Below, in pieces: positions 11,030-23,186 of a DNA stretch of 64,000 bases. Positions within the stretch are counted from its first letter, which is position 1. The number at the start of each line of letters is the position of its first letter. The notes beneath the pieces were generated by a model. It searched no databases. It was not told the origin of the DNA and saw nothing but the letters and a program-made list of their open reading frames with translations. The stretch lies in contig CM047427.1 of NCBI GenBank assembly GCA_026168455.1, forward strand, positions 38,754,905 through 38,818,904, written 5' to 3'. This DNA comes from Theocolax elegans. Its lineage: Eukaryota > Arthropoda > Insecta > Hymenoptera > Cerocephalidae. A program made the position numbers and the translations under genes.

Positions 11030-12668
11030 AATTAAATAACCACTATGTTTCCATTTCGAATCGGGTTCCGCCACTTTCACCTCTCTTTTTAAACTCAATT
11101 TATTCCTCAGTTCCTGACCTATCTAATCCGTCCAAATTTGAATTTGACTCAATTAGTTCCCTAGGAGTTCAGCGAAATTGAGGGCAGTGGGGACGGACGG
11201 ACTGTCTGTGACGATGCAAAGAAAGCTCAAGCCACACTTGACCCCACGGCTTACAGCTTTATTCAACGACTTGTTGTCGCTCGGTTATTTTTCTAACTGC
11301 TGGAAAAGGTCTATTCTCTTTCCACTGGCGAAGTCAAATAGGATCGAATCACTCTCGGATACCAGACCCATTGCTAAACTCTGCGAGGTCTCAAAATTGC
11401 TTGAGCGACTGATACATTCACAGCTGTCTCATTACTTGGAAACAAATAATAAACTGACTGACAGACAAGCAGGATTTCGCAGAGGTCATAGTACGCAGAC
11501 TGCACTCTTAGGCGTTCTCGATGATATCAGAAGGGTCATTGACTCGCGCATGATCACAATTTTGGTCCTATTTGACTTCTCCAAGGCGTTCGACTCGGTG
11601 CCGCACGGTCCTCTGCTGCTTAAGTTGCGTGACATAGGTTGTTCGAACACGGGATTGAGGTGGTTTTTCCACTATCTAGTTGGTCACTCGCAAGCGGTTG
11701 CGGATGAGTTGGGCGTCTGCTCGGACTGCCTTGGGGTAAATTCGCAGTGTTTTGGGTCCTTTGCTTTTTTCAGTATTCATAAACGATCTTCCCGAAATAC
11801 TCGAATTTAGTAATTACATGATGTACGCCGATGATGCTCAGGTTTATTACTCTTTTCCCCCGGGGGAATTCGAACTAGGTGTCCAACGTATCACGAGTGA
11901 TGCCAACGCGGTTGCATCTTGGGATACCTTAAACGGCTTAAACCTAAATGTAAATAAAACTAAAGTAATGATCCTGGGCAGCAAGACATACATCTCGCGT
12001 ATAGATCTAACCACTGCCCCGTGAGTTAAGCTGTTGAACGATTGTCTCCCGCTATGAAAACCAGGTGAAACCATTGGGCGTCTGGCTGCTGCCAACTCTG
12101 GACTGGTCCAAGCACGTTTTATCAATCTCACAGAGGGTGCATGGGATTTTACGTTCGTTACGTTTTCATAGACGGGCATTCTCCAGGAATACTCGTAAAC
12201 ACCTTGTCGAAACTTTAGTTTTCCCTCACTTCGACTATGCCTGTGCAGTTTACAATGACTTGGACCAGGCCAGAAATTTAAAGCTCCAGAGACTACTAAA
12301 CGCTTGCGTCAGATTTGTTTGGGGAAATCTACGTAGGTACGACCACGTGACGCCATATAGGTTGAAGCTGGGCTGGTTATCGGTGGAGTCGAGGCGGCTA
12401 TTTTTCATCAGCACTCTTTCTTACAGCATTCTGGCTCACAACTCACCACATTACCTCTCAGAACATTCTATTAGAATCAATAGCTCCACTGATCAACGTT
12501 TTTCATCCCGTCATCCTCCTAAACCGCTGACCTATTTGCCACCTCGTACTGAATCACTCCACAAATCATTTGTCATCACTGCCACTAAACAACTAAACTC
12601 ATACCCTTTTGTATTATTCGATCCAGCTCATTTCAACACTTTCAAATCATTTCAGCTCTCTCGGCTGC
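11030..12668 (+). pseudogene. CR1/Jockey-like LINE ORF2: RT and C-terminal region (broken)
   Basis: A reverse transcriptase with the landmarks LVLFDFSKAFDSVPH (motif A with catalytic Asp), GPLLFSVFINDL and YMMYADDAQ (the YADD active site). A long C-terminal part follows, with FPHFDYACAVYND and LNACVRFVWG. Frameshifts occur near 11175, 11740-11800 and 12030-12060, so it is a pseudogene. A GA/TC-rich microsatellite (10955-10988) lies before it. At 12668 it is cut off inside the C-terminal region and joined directly to the R1-clade fragment on the opposite strand. The fragments at 25463-25742 and 29123-30394 belong to the same or a close family. Confidence 0.85.
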
Positions 12669-12669
12669 C

Positions 12670-14118
12670 AGGAGGTCGAAGGGGGCGGTCCCCGCGACCA
12701 CCGAGAGCGCAATGTCATACGGTTCGGTACGCCCGGCCCACCCTAAGCGCAGCTATCCTGCAGGCTCTCTGGCACGGAGCACCAAAGCTCTTGTGCCTGT
12801 TCAGGGCATCAGCCCAGATAGGAGCTCCGTATAAAATTACGGAGCTCACCACCGAGGCAAGGGGGGATCTTCGCGTTTGCTGGGGTCCCCCGATGTTGGG
12901 CATGATGCCCGCCAGCGCACGGGCCACCTTTGCCGCCTTTGAGCCTGCGTTCGCGAGATGGTGTTTGAACGATAGCTGCGCGTCTAGTGTGACCCCTAAA
13001 TACTTCAGCGTTTTCACCGACCGTATCCGTTCTTTACCTACCGTGAAGGTGGCGGTCCTCTCCTTTTTTGTGCGAGAGATGAGCACCGCCTCCGTTTTTT
13101 CCGCCGCCAGACTAAGTCCGTGGTCTCTCAACCAAGTGGCGACCACTTCTATAGAGACGTCTCCGAGATGTTCGATCTCTTCGACACTCTTTGCGACCAC
13201 CACTAGCGCCACGTCGTCCGCGAAAGCCACCATCGAGACTCCCTCCGGAAGTTGCTGCCTATGCAGGCCGTCATAGACAGCGTTCCAGAGTAGGGGCCCA
13301 ATGTCCGAACCCTGCGGCACGCCTCCCGTGATGTTGTGGGAGTGCACACCGTCGTCGGTGTCGTAGAGCAGAGTACGGTCAGTCTGGTAACTCGAGGTGA
13401 CCTCCCTGAGATAGAGTGGCACTTAGAAGTGCTGCAGGGACAGCATGATGTCGTCCCACCTGGCAGAGTTGAAGGCATTCCGGATGTCCAAGGTGATGAT
13501 GGCACACATGCGCCTTGCACTCCGACCAGCATTGATGGCGTTTGTGGCTATACCAACAACTCTGCCTACAGCGGCCATGGTCGATCGACCCTTTCGGAAG
13601 CCGAACTGGTTGTCGGAGAGGTCTCCGGCCCGACCGATGGCCGCTGCGAGCCTGGCGCAGATCACCCGCTCCAGGAGCTTCCCGACTATATCCAGTAGAC
13701 AGAGCGGTCGGTAAGATGATGGCTCCTCCAGGGGTTTGTTGCCCTTCGGTAGGAGTACCAGCCTCTGCGTCTTCCACTGGGCCGGGAAGCAACCTTCTCT
13801 TATGCATGCGTTGAATGCGTCCAAGAACAAGCCCGGAGCACTCATCGCCGCTGTCTTAACGGCCAGACCAGGTATTCCGTCCGGCCCTGGGGCTTTACGT
13901 ACGGAAATACCTTTAGCGGCCATCCTCAGCTCGGCTTCACTAATGTCTGGCGACTCGGCTGCACCAATGGTGGCCATCAGGCCCGTCTCTGCTGCCCTTT
14001 TCCGATGTTCTGGAAACAGGTGGCGGACGACTTCGTCCAGAAAAACTGGGTCGGTGGGTGCAACAGCGCCCCCGGGGTTGATCTTATTCATAACCGTTTT
14101 ATACGGTCTGCCCCAGGG
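12670..14118 (-). pseudogene. R1-clade LINE ORF2 reverse transcriptase (one in-frame stop)
   Basis: Reading leftward from 14091, the RT shows KAPGPDGIPG, YRPLCLLDIVGKLLERVI, NQFGFRKGRST, ITLDIRNAFNSARW (motif A), then after a stop codon at 13423-13425 GGVPQGSDIGPLLWN and VAFADDVALV (the FADD active site). The frame is otherwise open for about 450 codons, so the copy is young or only lightly decayed. It is truncated at both ends: the 5' side stops at a (GT)n tract (14119-14174) and the C-terminal zinc-finger part is lost at 12670. It is close in sequence to the copy at 62510-64000. Confidence 0.9.
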
Positions 14119-14174
14119 GTGTGTGTGTGTGTGTGTGTGTGTCCGTGCGTGCGTGCGTGTGTGTGTGTGTGTGT
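14119..14174. repeat. (GT)n microsatellite at R1-copy boundary
   Basis: An almost pure GT tract with a GCGTGCGTGCGT interruption. It abuts the truncated 5' end of the R1-clade copy; on that element's strand it reads (AC)n. Confidence 0.95.
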
Positions 14175-16998
14175 AATAGAAAACAAAAAAACGAAACTTT
14201 TTTCTATTTATGATATTAGTCTAACCTATCAATTTTTGGAGGAAAAACTTAAAAACTGAAATTTTTCGAAAATCATTTTTTGTAGGTTCATAAAACTTAA
14301 ATCGCTCTAACTTAATCAATTATAACTGGATTTTTATGAAATTTGGTGCAGATTCTGAGAATGACATAGCGTATCTCCTGGATTTACTCAATGGTAAAAA
14401 AAATATTTTAATTAAATATTTAATTATAAATCAATAAATGTTGGTAAATAGACTTAATTATTTTCAAGGATAAAAGTATCTGGGGAAGTTTGGATTTGAA
14501 AAAACATCCATCGAGAGATTTGTTCCTCAGTATTTGAAGAAGTTTTTTTATAAAGATCGAAGTTCTTTCATTAAAAAATAGCAGAGATAAGGCGATTTTA
14601 CTAGAACCGTGCGATGCGCGATTTAGTTCGTGACGCACACTGATTTCTGTTTTGCGTTTCTATCTCTGGTTATTTATGTTAAATATGGTATTATTTTTTT
14701 CTATATAATTTTTCAATAATTTTCTTTCGTTTTTTTATTTTCTATATGCTTCAAATTTTTATAATTTATTTTATCAACTTTCATATTTCAGTAGCGAAAG
14801 TATTTTATAGCGATTTCGCGTTTTAAGCTCTATCTCGCAATTGTTTATTTCACCTTGACGATGCGCCCTAATACTTAGCGTGACCGTTACAAATTGTAGA
14901 AATGTTTTAACAAAAACATTGCATCATTATGTTTGTATTATTGATATGTAATACAAAAATAATATAAATAACGCTGAATAATAACATTGATTATATAACT
15001 TTAGTTATCAAAAATATTATATATCGCAGGTTAGAAATTTAGAATAAAAAATCTTTAATAATTAAAAAATTTGAAAACGAAATCTAAATAATTTTTGTTA
15101 CGTAAATATCAAATTATAAATCTAGAATTTGTAATCTTTTTTTTCAAAATTAATGAAATAATTTTTAATTTGTTTAAAATTCAAAATATTAAAATAAATA
15201 TATCTGAACATAAACTTGAATTATTTTTGCCAAGTTGATAAAAGAATAAGGTGAGGGTAAAAGTTACATTTTATGCCTGAATTCCTGCAAAAATGCTTTT
15301 GAGAGTTATTGTTCATTTTAAAACAGACTCTTGTGAATTGTATTTTTTATTAGAATCTTTATTTTTTTATTGTTAAATTATCAAATTATATCAAAGGAGA
15401 AAAAATAATCTCTAAACATAAAAGTTTTTAAACCTCATTTCCAAAAATTATAGTATATAAAGTATATTTGCATACACAATATTTCAATATGTTTAACTAC
15501 AGTGTTAATGTTAAATATCAATTTAACGAATTATTCCATAACTTTGTTACTTTTATTAATTTTATTAATGTTTATAATGAGTTTATTAAACATTGTATAT
15601 AATTATCGTTTCTAAAAGTGTAGATATTAAATGATAATTTTGCAATGAAAATTGCAGTTTTATATTATGAAAGAATTTTTAAACTGAATTTAAATATCCA
15701 CTGAGAATATTAGCAATCACCAAGTATAATACACGAAGTAACGTAGCAAAACGTAATACGTTAGTTCAAAGTTGGCACCATTTTATCGATAATAGTTCGT
15801 GCGTTGCTTGTACTGTATTAAAATTGCTTCAAACTTTGTATAAATAATATAATTATTATAAAGAATGTCGGTCTGGTCTCATTTTGAAGAAAAACCTGCG
15901 AAACTATATTATTTTATATAGTAATTCCTTCCATTGCACACGGTGCCATTAACTAACGGTTATGCACTAATCTTCGTTTTTATGTATTGATGATTAAAAG
16001 TTTCACCAAAACAGTTTTTATATATCATAGACTGGCGTTCTGGTAAGATTATGTTACAAAAATTATGTAAAAGTGTCAAAAGTAGTTGACAAATTAATAA
16101 ATGATTTGCAGATTGTCTATGAATATCATCAGTTCAAATGTCACGCGTAGAAAGCGCTGCTTATGCATAAAAAATAAAGAAACAGTACTATGACTACTGT
16201 AATTATGAATAAATCGAGATATCAATATAATCTGCTCTATCTTATCATTATTATTCTTTTATATACAAAAAGACTAATGACTGAAAATTTTACAATAATG
16301 ATATATTTACCTAAAAAAGTAGCGCCCTTCAAAAATTTTTTTTGAATAGTTATGAAATAATAAATAAATCACAATTGTAAATCTCCCAAATACGTTTTCC
16401 TAAGTTTATGTTGTTACAATGTGCTTGGAATTTGTAATAATTTATGAGCATTCATTTTGACAATAAAAGAATATAAATAAATTTATTAGAAATATGCTTT
16501 TGCAAAGAATTTTAAACAGTATATAAATACATAGCCTGAAATCTATTTAAAGAACTAATCTTAATGAAATTTTTTATTCTAACCTCAACATGTCAAAACT
16601 GTCAATATATTAACCCATCAATACAATCTCCCCTTAAGGAAAACTGTAACCCCAAAATTATATGTAAACGACTGATTGAATCTGAATAAATTCGAATCTA
16701 TTCCTTCAAGCATTATATTGGCTTAAAGAAACGGATTTAAGAAACAATTCCATTGTTTATGTAAAATAAAGTAATATAAAGATGTATGGAAGAAAATGAA
16801 TCACTAATGACAAGGAGACGTTTGAAATTTTAAATACATTCCACATTTAAATAATTGATGACAGATTCTACGATTAATAACAATTTTATATATTTGGAAT
16901 ATAGAGTAAATGCAAGCTTAATTCGTTTTTACATAACTTAAAAAATCCAATAAATATATAATAAATATAAAATATTACATATATTTGTATATTTTTAG
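14175..16998. other. AT-rich DNA upstream of the first visible wapl exon
   Basis: Mostly AT-rich with no long ORF. Apart from the small inverted-repeat unit at 15759-15958 I see nothing. Earlier wapl exons were not found here, so this is probably intron. Confidence 0.5.
15759..15958. mobile_element. Small inverted-repeat unit, possible hAT-type MITE
   Basis: The ends are imperfect inverted repeats: CGTTAGTT...GGCACC on the left and GGTGCC...AACTAACG on the right. Inside, a short ATG frame reads MSVWSHFEEKPAK, reminiscent of the start of a BED zinc finger of hAT transposases. The match is short and the repeat has a gap, so confidence is low. Confidence 0.35.
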
Positions 16999-17178
16999 AT
17001 TATGATAGTGGATTAGACGCATTAATTAATTTGTTTTACAAACAAGAAGAACTTGCTCGAGCAGAAGAACAAAAAACTGATGCTATTTTAGATGGAAAGA
17101 AAGATTCAGACCAGTCGGAATCTACTTCATCTACATCAAAATCTCAAGAGGAATTTATAGAAGAGACTGTTGCCAAAC
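16999..17178 (+). CDS. wapl: wapl coding exon (acidic/charged linker of WAPL C-terminal region)
   Basis: WAPL releases cohesin from chromatin together with Pds5. This exon starts after TATTTTTAG and ends before the donor GTAAAG. It encodes YDSGLDALINLFYKQEELAR, then EEQKTDAI and a Ser/Thr-rich acidic stretch. The first part aligns with the animal WAPL segment having a (V)QALVQLF-type helix and an AESKTDEL-like run shortly before the C-terminal helices. It is 180 nt, entering in phase with two carried-in bases and leaving with one base of a codon. That phase matches the next exon exactly. Upstream exons are not in view. Confidence 0.85.
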
Positions 17179-17255
17179 GTAAAGTGGAATAAAACTAATT
17201 TATTTTGTAAATATTTTGTTTAAGAACTATTACAACAATTCAATACTATTTACAG

Positions 17256-17344
17256 TTCTCCAAAAAGCTGGGCGACATATGGAACATACTCTTATTGGTG
17301 CATACGTGGTTCTTTTACTTGGATATTTGATAATGGATTGTAAA
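17256..17344 (+). CDS. wapl: wapl coding exon (conserved C-terminal helix)
   Basis: 89 nt between TTTACAG and the donor GTATGT. Joined in phase to the previous exon it reads LLQKAGRHMEHTLIGAY then VVLLLGYLIMDCK. Vertebrate WAPL has AGKHMED followed by a SYTALLLGCL-type block at this position, so the assignment is strong. It ends on a complete codon (phase 0). The upstream intron is only 77 bp, in contrast to the roughly 39.5-kb intron that follows. Confidence 0.92.
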
Positions 17345-18355
17345 GTATGTATCTTCCAAAATTTTCTATTTGTTTAATCGTTAATGGGTTAGTATTGTAA
17401 AAAACTAGTTATATGCTTTTTTTTATTGAAAAAGTTGTGAGGTCCTCAAATTAGGAAAAGTATAGGTTAAATTTTTCCGAGTCACACATGATGCTATGTA
17501 TTGTCATACTGGTCCGTCATGGTAATTTTAGTGTTAAATTTAACTATTTTCGTATGAATTCTATTTAATGCTATTTATGTCACAGGAGCCGTAAAATGGA
17601 ATACTATGGCTTCAAAAAATTTAATACCCATTTTATACTTCATCGACATAAAACAAAGTTTTATACGCGGGCGAAATGTGATTCACGACTCCTGATTCAT
17701 CCTCGTCGAGAATCAACTTTTTTACCCTTGTAGTGAAAATTACTTACTTATGTCCAATGTCTTACTAGCGATTTTATATATCAACAATTACAAATTCTAT
17801 ATCTTATAGAATATATCTTCCAAAATTTGTTATATAGGGGTTTCCAGGGTTGATAATAAATTTGAGGTAATATTGAAATAAAATATTTAAATTGTCATAT
17901 CACATTCAACATTTCAAAACTTTAAAATTTTTATAACTTGATAACAAATTCTGATGGTTCGAAGCAATTCTTGTTTTCAGCTCTGCCCAGAATTAAGAAT
18001 GTGCACGTAACAATCTTTTTTCAATTTTGAATCCATGGGTTTTATTATACTTACAGAAATATGTTTGTGTATGTGAATATGTATGTCTGTATGTTTATAA
18101 TAAGTATAGATGTACGTGAATGAGTGAATGATACTTGTAAATATGGTGTAAAATTGCTGTTTATGTAAAAATATGGAACAATACATAATACAATAAATCA
18201 TTCACTAAGATGTAATCTAAATCCTAAACTTTCTCTTTTTTATAAGATACAAGGTACATTTCGTCTTTTCTTCCATGTGAATAGGTAAGATTTTGTTAAC
18301 AGACGTCTAAGTTTTTACATTAGAATCTTGTGCTGACGAGACAACAGTAAGGATA
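17345..18355. other. Start of the large wapl intron, nothing recognised
   Basis: AT-rich intronic DNA following the donor at 17345, without ORFs or clear repeats until the MITE at 18356. Confidence 0.5.
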
Positions 18356-19243
18356 CGGTAAGTGATATATGGGCAAATCTCTCTAACTTTTAATTTTTGG
18401 CGAAAAAATGTGGGATCAGGCAATTTTAGGAGCATACCTTTGAAATTTGGTATGAAAGGTTAGGAATATTATTGGAAATGATTGGTATAATGTGCTTTCA
18501 TGAGCGAGAAATGCTCCAAAAGTTGTGCGTTACAGAAAATCCAATTTGTAATTTATTCATGTTTTAATTAATTTTAGTTAATTTTTTTTAAACTAGCACT
18601 TCTTAAAAAAATTGTTTACATTGCTGTAACTTTTTGATCATTAATAAAAAAAACTCTGTAAATTTGACAGATTGTTGGATTTAATATCTTCTTTAAGAGA
18701 TTTTTACTATTTTGATGTGCTGTATACAGAAAAAATATGACAGTCTTCCAAAGTCACATTGCTATAAATTTTTCCAGTTCATATAAAATGTTATAAAATG
18801 TTCCAGTCAATAGAAAGAAAAATATGATAATTTTAAAATTTAGTGAAATTCCAGTGACACAATTTCAAACCATTGAAACTTTTTATTGGAAGGGAGCACA
18901 TCAAAATATGGAAGACTTTTATGATGCTCTATTAAAATAGAATACTTGTTTAAAGTTTCAACCATTTCCAAGCAATGCTTCAAATTTTACAGTAACCATA
19001 ATAAATTATTTTTTCCAAGTGACACGATATTTCACCATTTTTCTTACATTTTTCAATTATTGAAGCATCAATTTGAGACAAAGGAGTTTGACAAAGTATC
19101 TATTGAGCTTTAACCGTATAGATGGAGTATAAAACTATAAATTGAAATTGGTACAAAGAGGTTAAACACATTTTAAAGCTGCTAAATCAGTGAGTGGCAC
19201 AAAAAAAGTTAGGGAGATTTGCCCATATCTCATGTACTCACCA
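18356..19243. mobile_element. 888-bp non-autonomous DNA transposon flanked by TA
   Basis: Inverted termini share ATATGGGCAAATCTC followed by CTAACTTTT: the left end begins CGGTAAGTGATATATGGGC and the right end, on the minus strand, begins TGGTGAGTACATGAGATATG. Both sides are flanked by TA (18354-18355 and 19244-19245), the Tc1/mariner-type target duplication. The interior is AT-rich and has no transposase. Superfamily assignment is inferred from the TA only. Confidence 0.7.
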
Positions 19244-19245
19244 TA

Positions 19246-20270
19246 CGATGAAAATGCTATAAGGTAATGATAATAGATCTTCGGATTGTCTAGTGCACAC
19301 ACTATTATCACGTGTGATCGCTTGAAAGCTACGGTAAAGGTTATCTACCATGTGTGTTCACGGGGGGGGGGGGGAGTGCTACAGTATGATTTTAATCTAA
19401 GCGTATGCTCGCAAAGTGATTACGGTCGGAACTAAACTCTCGTGTGCTCATGTAAAGGTAACAGTCGTGATTAAGCATCAAGTCTACGGAAGGAATGCAG
19501 TTCGGGTTACGGTCTTTACAGTATACGGTAAGCCAAGGTTACAAACGTATGCTCACAAACACTAGATCGGAGAAAAATACCTCGTTGCGAGGTAACAATC
19601 AGTCCGTTCTGTCGTCCACCTGCAGACTGCCATGTACGGCTACTCGGCGCATATTATATACTCCCTCGGTGGGATTGTGCATGCGCATGTCATCATCTTC
19701 CCATTCCAATCGCGGAGTCTATTTTTAGAATTCGTAGTACAAAATTACATTCGGGACATGTATAGACAATATAATACTCCAGTTTGTGTCCTTAGAAATT
19801 TTCATAATTCTTTTGTAGTTAATGGAAGTTTCGCTATCTTTAATTTTGAATGATTACAATTTATTAAATGGAATAAATAATGAATAATAGTCCGTTAATG
19901 AGTTTATTAATTTAAAAGCTTTGGTTTTCATAGTATTTGTTTTTATGAATAAATTGTCTATACATGTTCCAGTGTTTATATATTCCGATAAAATAGGGTT
20001 GCCAGATGGCGATTTCCTCTTCGTTGCTCTCGCCCAATAAACATCAAAATACGTTAGAGAGGAAACGAAAGGTATTCGCCAACTGGTTACTTTACAATAG
20101 ATATCTGGTTTTGTATTAAACAATAACCAAGTAAAATAATTATTTTTATATTAAATAAACAATCCAAATATTTTTGTCATTTTCGCTTTTTAAAATATCT
20201 TTATTTATTCGTTATTTTTTTGGTTCCACTAATATAATTACTAATTCAATTATGAATAAATAATATTTAT
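19246..20270. other. Spacer, no gene seen
   Basis: Mixed composition; a poly-G run of about 12-13 occurs near 19362-19375. Short open frames at 19495-19853 have no recognisable content. Confidence 0.5.
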
Positions 20271-20274
20271 CAGT

Positions 20275-20520
20275 TGTGACGGAAATCGTCACACAATCTA
20301 TTCACGACGAATAGAATATTTAAATTCGCGTATTGTAAGTCGTCGGAGCCTTTCGTATGTCAAGGCCAACCGACGACACTTGTTTGTTTAATCTACGAGT
20401 GTACAATTACGCGCGCAAATATACGTAGGGATGAGAGCGCGAGCGAGTGTGTGTGTGTTTCCCCACTCTCATCCCTTTTTCGGGAAATTAGGCGATCGCC
20501 TAATCCGTGTATAATAATCC
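20275..20520 (+). repeat. 5' LTR, portion homologous to the 3' LTR
   Basis: Near-identical to 23187-23445 over its whole length. Beyond about 20520 the two sequences diverge completely, although a further GC-rich region and a TA-rich repeat (20960-21120, built on ATTATATAGTAT units) follow before pol coding starts. Confidence 0.75.
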
Positions 20521-21171
20521 GTCGATCAAGAGTGCTCTCTCCGATTGCGCCCGCGAGTGGAAGTGAGAGAGAGAATCCCTAGGCGCGAGGGAATCGGACT
20601 TAGGTGCTAGGCGGACTATTCGGTGTGTGAGTGAGAGAGATAGCGCGATCGCCTAGCCCTTTCGCGTGAATAAAGTCTTCGCAGCTGGTTTTGCCGAGAT
20701 AAACCACTGCGGCGAAAGATTTAATTTTATACTAATAAAATACATTCGTTCTCGCGCGGAATCTATTTTATATTTATGGTGTGAGAGTGTTTTAAAAATA
20801 GATTCCTTCGGGAGAGGTAACTGCCTCACCCCTCCTCCCTTTTAAAGAAAATTATATTAACTTTTTTTTTCTTGATATACGGGACGCGGCGAAATAATTA
20901 TTATTGTTTTATTTTGAGTTCGAGAGCGCAGTATTTTTATTTTGCTCTCCTCCCCTCCCTGACCCACGCATATATTATTTATATAGTAATATTATATAGT
21001 ATATATTATGTAGTATATATTATATAGTGTATATTATATAGTATATATTATATAGTAATATTAATTTAATATTTTGTATTTATTACTTATTACTATTAAT
21101 CTATATAATATATGTAAGTTATTTGTGTGTATATAAAACATATTATTATCACTTTTTGTGGCCCGGTTCGT

Positions 21172-21867
21172 CATAAGCCAAGACGTATGTCTCCCAAGGT
21201 CGTTGAATTTGCCCAGAGTGAGGTCAAAATGATGTTTGACAATGACATTATTGTACCGAGTGCGAGCGATTAGTCAGCTGCTCCGGTCATCGTATGCAAG
21301 GACGAAGTACAGTCACAAGTCAAAATTTATCGCTTCTGTATCCATTTTAGAGACCTTAATGCAGTCACAAAACGTGATTTTTATCCAATTCCTAATATGG
21401 ATACCATATTGGATAAACTGCATAATGCAAGGTACATATCAAAAATTGATCTTAAGAAAGCATACTTGCAAATATTAATGGACGAGGCGAGCCGGCATTA
21501 TGCTGCATTTGCTGTACCAGGGTCGGTACTGTGGCAGTTCATGAGAATGCCGTTTGGTCTCATGAATGTTCCTATGACCTTTGCACTGCTTATAGATGCA
21601 ATTTTCGGGCCTAAGGTGGAACCTCATGTGTTTGGTTACCTAGACGACTTGATCGTCATTACCGAAACTTTTGAGGACCATCTAAAATGGCTCGAGTACG
21701 TACTAAGGACGTTGAATGACGCTGGACTCGAAGTGAATCGAGAGAAGTGTGAGTTTTGTTGTTCGAGCGTAACGTTCCTTCGGTACAAATTGGACGCGGA
21801 CGGCTTGAGGCCTGACGAGTCGCTCCAGTCCTTAACTACCCTACCCCTCGTAATATCAAACAGCTGA
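21172..21867 (+). pseudogene. Gypsy-type reverse transcriptase
   Basis: Begins around 21172 with the PVRHKPRRMSP context and is interrupted by a stop near 21272. From 21397 it is open: TILDKLHNARYISKIDLKKA carries the motif A Asp, FMRMPFGLMNVPMTF is the next conserved block, and GYLDDLIVI holds the YLDD catalytic pair. A frameshift near 21840-21870 ends the frame. The protease and gag that should precede it are absent. Confidence 0.88.
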
Positions 21868-22647
21868 GATCCTCCCTCGGGATGGTAGACTGGTACTCTC
21901 GATTCATTAATCGAGAAGCTGACATTAAAGCACCCCTTACCAAATTGCTGCGTAAAGACCAGGCTTGGGATTAGGGCGAGGAGCAGGAGGAGGCGTTTCG
22001 TCAGCTTAGAGTTGCATTAGCTGAGGCGCCTGTATTAGCCCGTCCAGACTTTTCTAAGCCATTTACCGTCCAAAGTGACGCTAGTGACTTAGCAATAGGT
22101 GCGGTGTTGACGCAACTGGACGACGAGGGTTTCGAGCATCCAAATGTCTACGTTAGCCGATTATTAATTGCGCTGAACGTAATTACATGACAACGGAAAG
22201 GAATGCTTGGCTCTTATATGGGCTATTAAGAGATTGAGACCATATATTGAGGCCTATCGATTCACGGCTGTGGTCGACCATAGTGCTCTCATATGGCTCA
22301 AAAATATCAAGGAGCCGTGGAGTAGGTTAGCACGACGGATATTTGAAATTCAGCAATGGGACTTTGAAATAGTGCATAAGCAAGGAGCCTTGCACTATGT
22401 CCCGGACGCGCTTTCTCGTGCCGTCAACCCAGACCCCGACGAAGAAGAGATTGCCTTGTTCGAAGTAATTACAGATCCATGGTATATTGCTAGATTAAAC
22501 GATGTACGCTCATGCCCTCAGAAATTTCCGAAGTGGAAAATTAAGGATGATATGCTATATCATTTTACAAATGATAAACTCTTCGACTCTGTAACAGAAC
22601 GAGAAGAAGGCTGGCGCCTTGTTCTACCCTTAGAGCAGAGGAACTGA
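21868..22647 (+). pseudogene. Gypsy-type RNase H and connection domain
   Basis: Fragments of the RT connection (SLGMVDWYSRFI) are followed by the RNase H domain. From 22207 the frame is open with MALIWAIKRLRPYIEAYRF, VVDHSALIWL and VPDALSRAV, the family landmarks. An in-frame TAG lies in GGGATTAGGGCG near 21970, and a frameshift sits near 22180. The frame runs to a stop at 22645-22647. Confidence 0.82.
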
Positions 22648-23186
22648 GTTCTAGTAGATTCTCATTTCCACCCAGCTATGGGTCAAATGGGAATTGAAAA
22701 AACTCATGAATGCGTTACAAGAGATTACTATTGGCCAGGTATCTACCACGATACCCACCAATTTGTCTTACGGTGTCTGATATGTCAGAACTATAAGACG
22801 TCTCAAGCAGGTCCTCGAGGCTTATGATTTAAATTTGCCGTACACTTTCCTAAGGTGCGTAAGGCATGTTTGCTAAACTGGCAACCAAGTATGACAGACC
22901 CTTTGAAGTTAAAGAAGTATTATCTCCAGTAGTTCTGAGACTAGAAGAGTCTGGTCAGAAACGGACCGAGGTACGCATATCCGATGTGAAGAGATATGTA
23001 TCACTTCGGGTTGCCATACAAAGTGGTAGGGAAAACGTATCGGCGTACGTGAGAACAGTCAGCGAAGGCAAGGCTCCAATTAAAGAAAAGATGATTAGCG
23101 TACAGCGCGCAGTCGAGGATAGATTGTGCCTTTCTTTCGACTCGGCCTTCCCGAGGGAAGTGGATTCTGGGGGGGGGGGGTGGCTT
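22648..23186 (+). pseudogene. Gypsy-type integrase, internally deleted
   Basis: 22650-22840 encodes the HHCC zinc finger (HFHPAMGQMGIEKTHECV context, then CLICQNYK). At about 22845 the sequence jumps to the C-terminal tail (ATKYDRPFEVKEVLSPVVLR then RTEVRISDVKRY). The whole catalytic core with the D,D,E residues is missing, so integration function is lost. The same tail occurs at 60990-61174 in the related minus-strand element. Confidence 0.8.

Noticed and set aside
12715..14176. Long + strand open frames opposite the R1-clade RT (for example 13336-13698, 13736-14176)
   Set aside because: Antisense shadows of a GC-rich coding sequence whose RT motifs are on the minus strand.
19362..19375. 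Poly-G run as a G-quadruplex element
   Set aside because: A single uninterrupted run does not give the four separate G-tracts expected; likely simple repeat or sequencing slippage.
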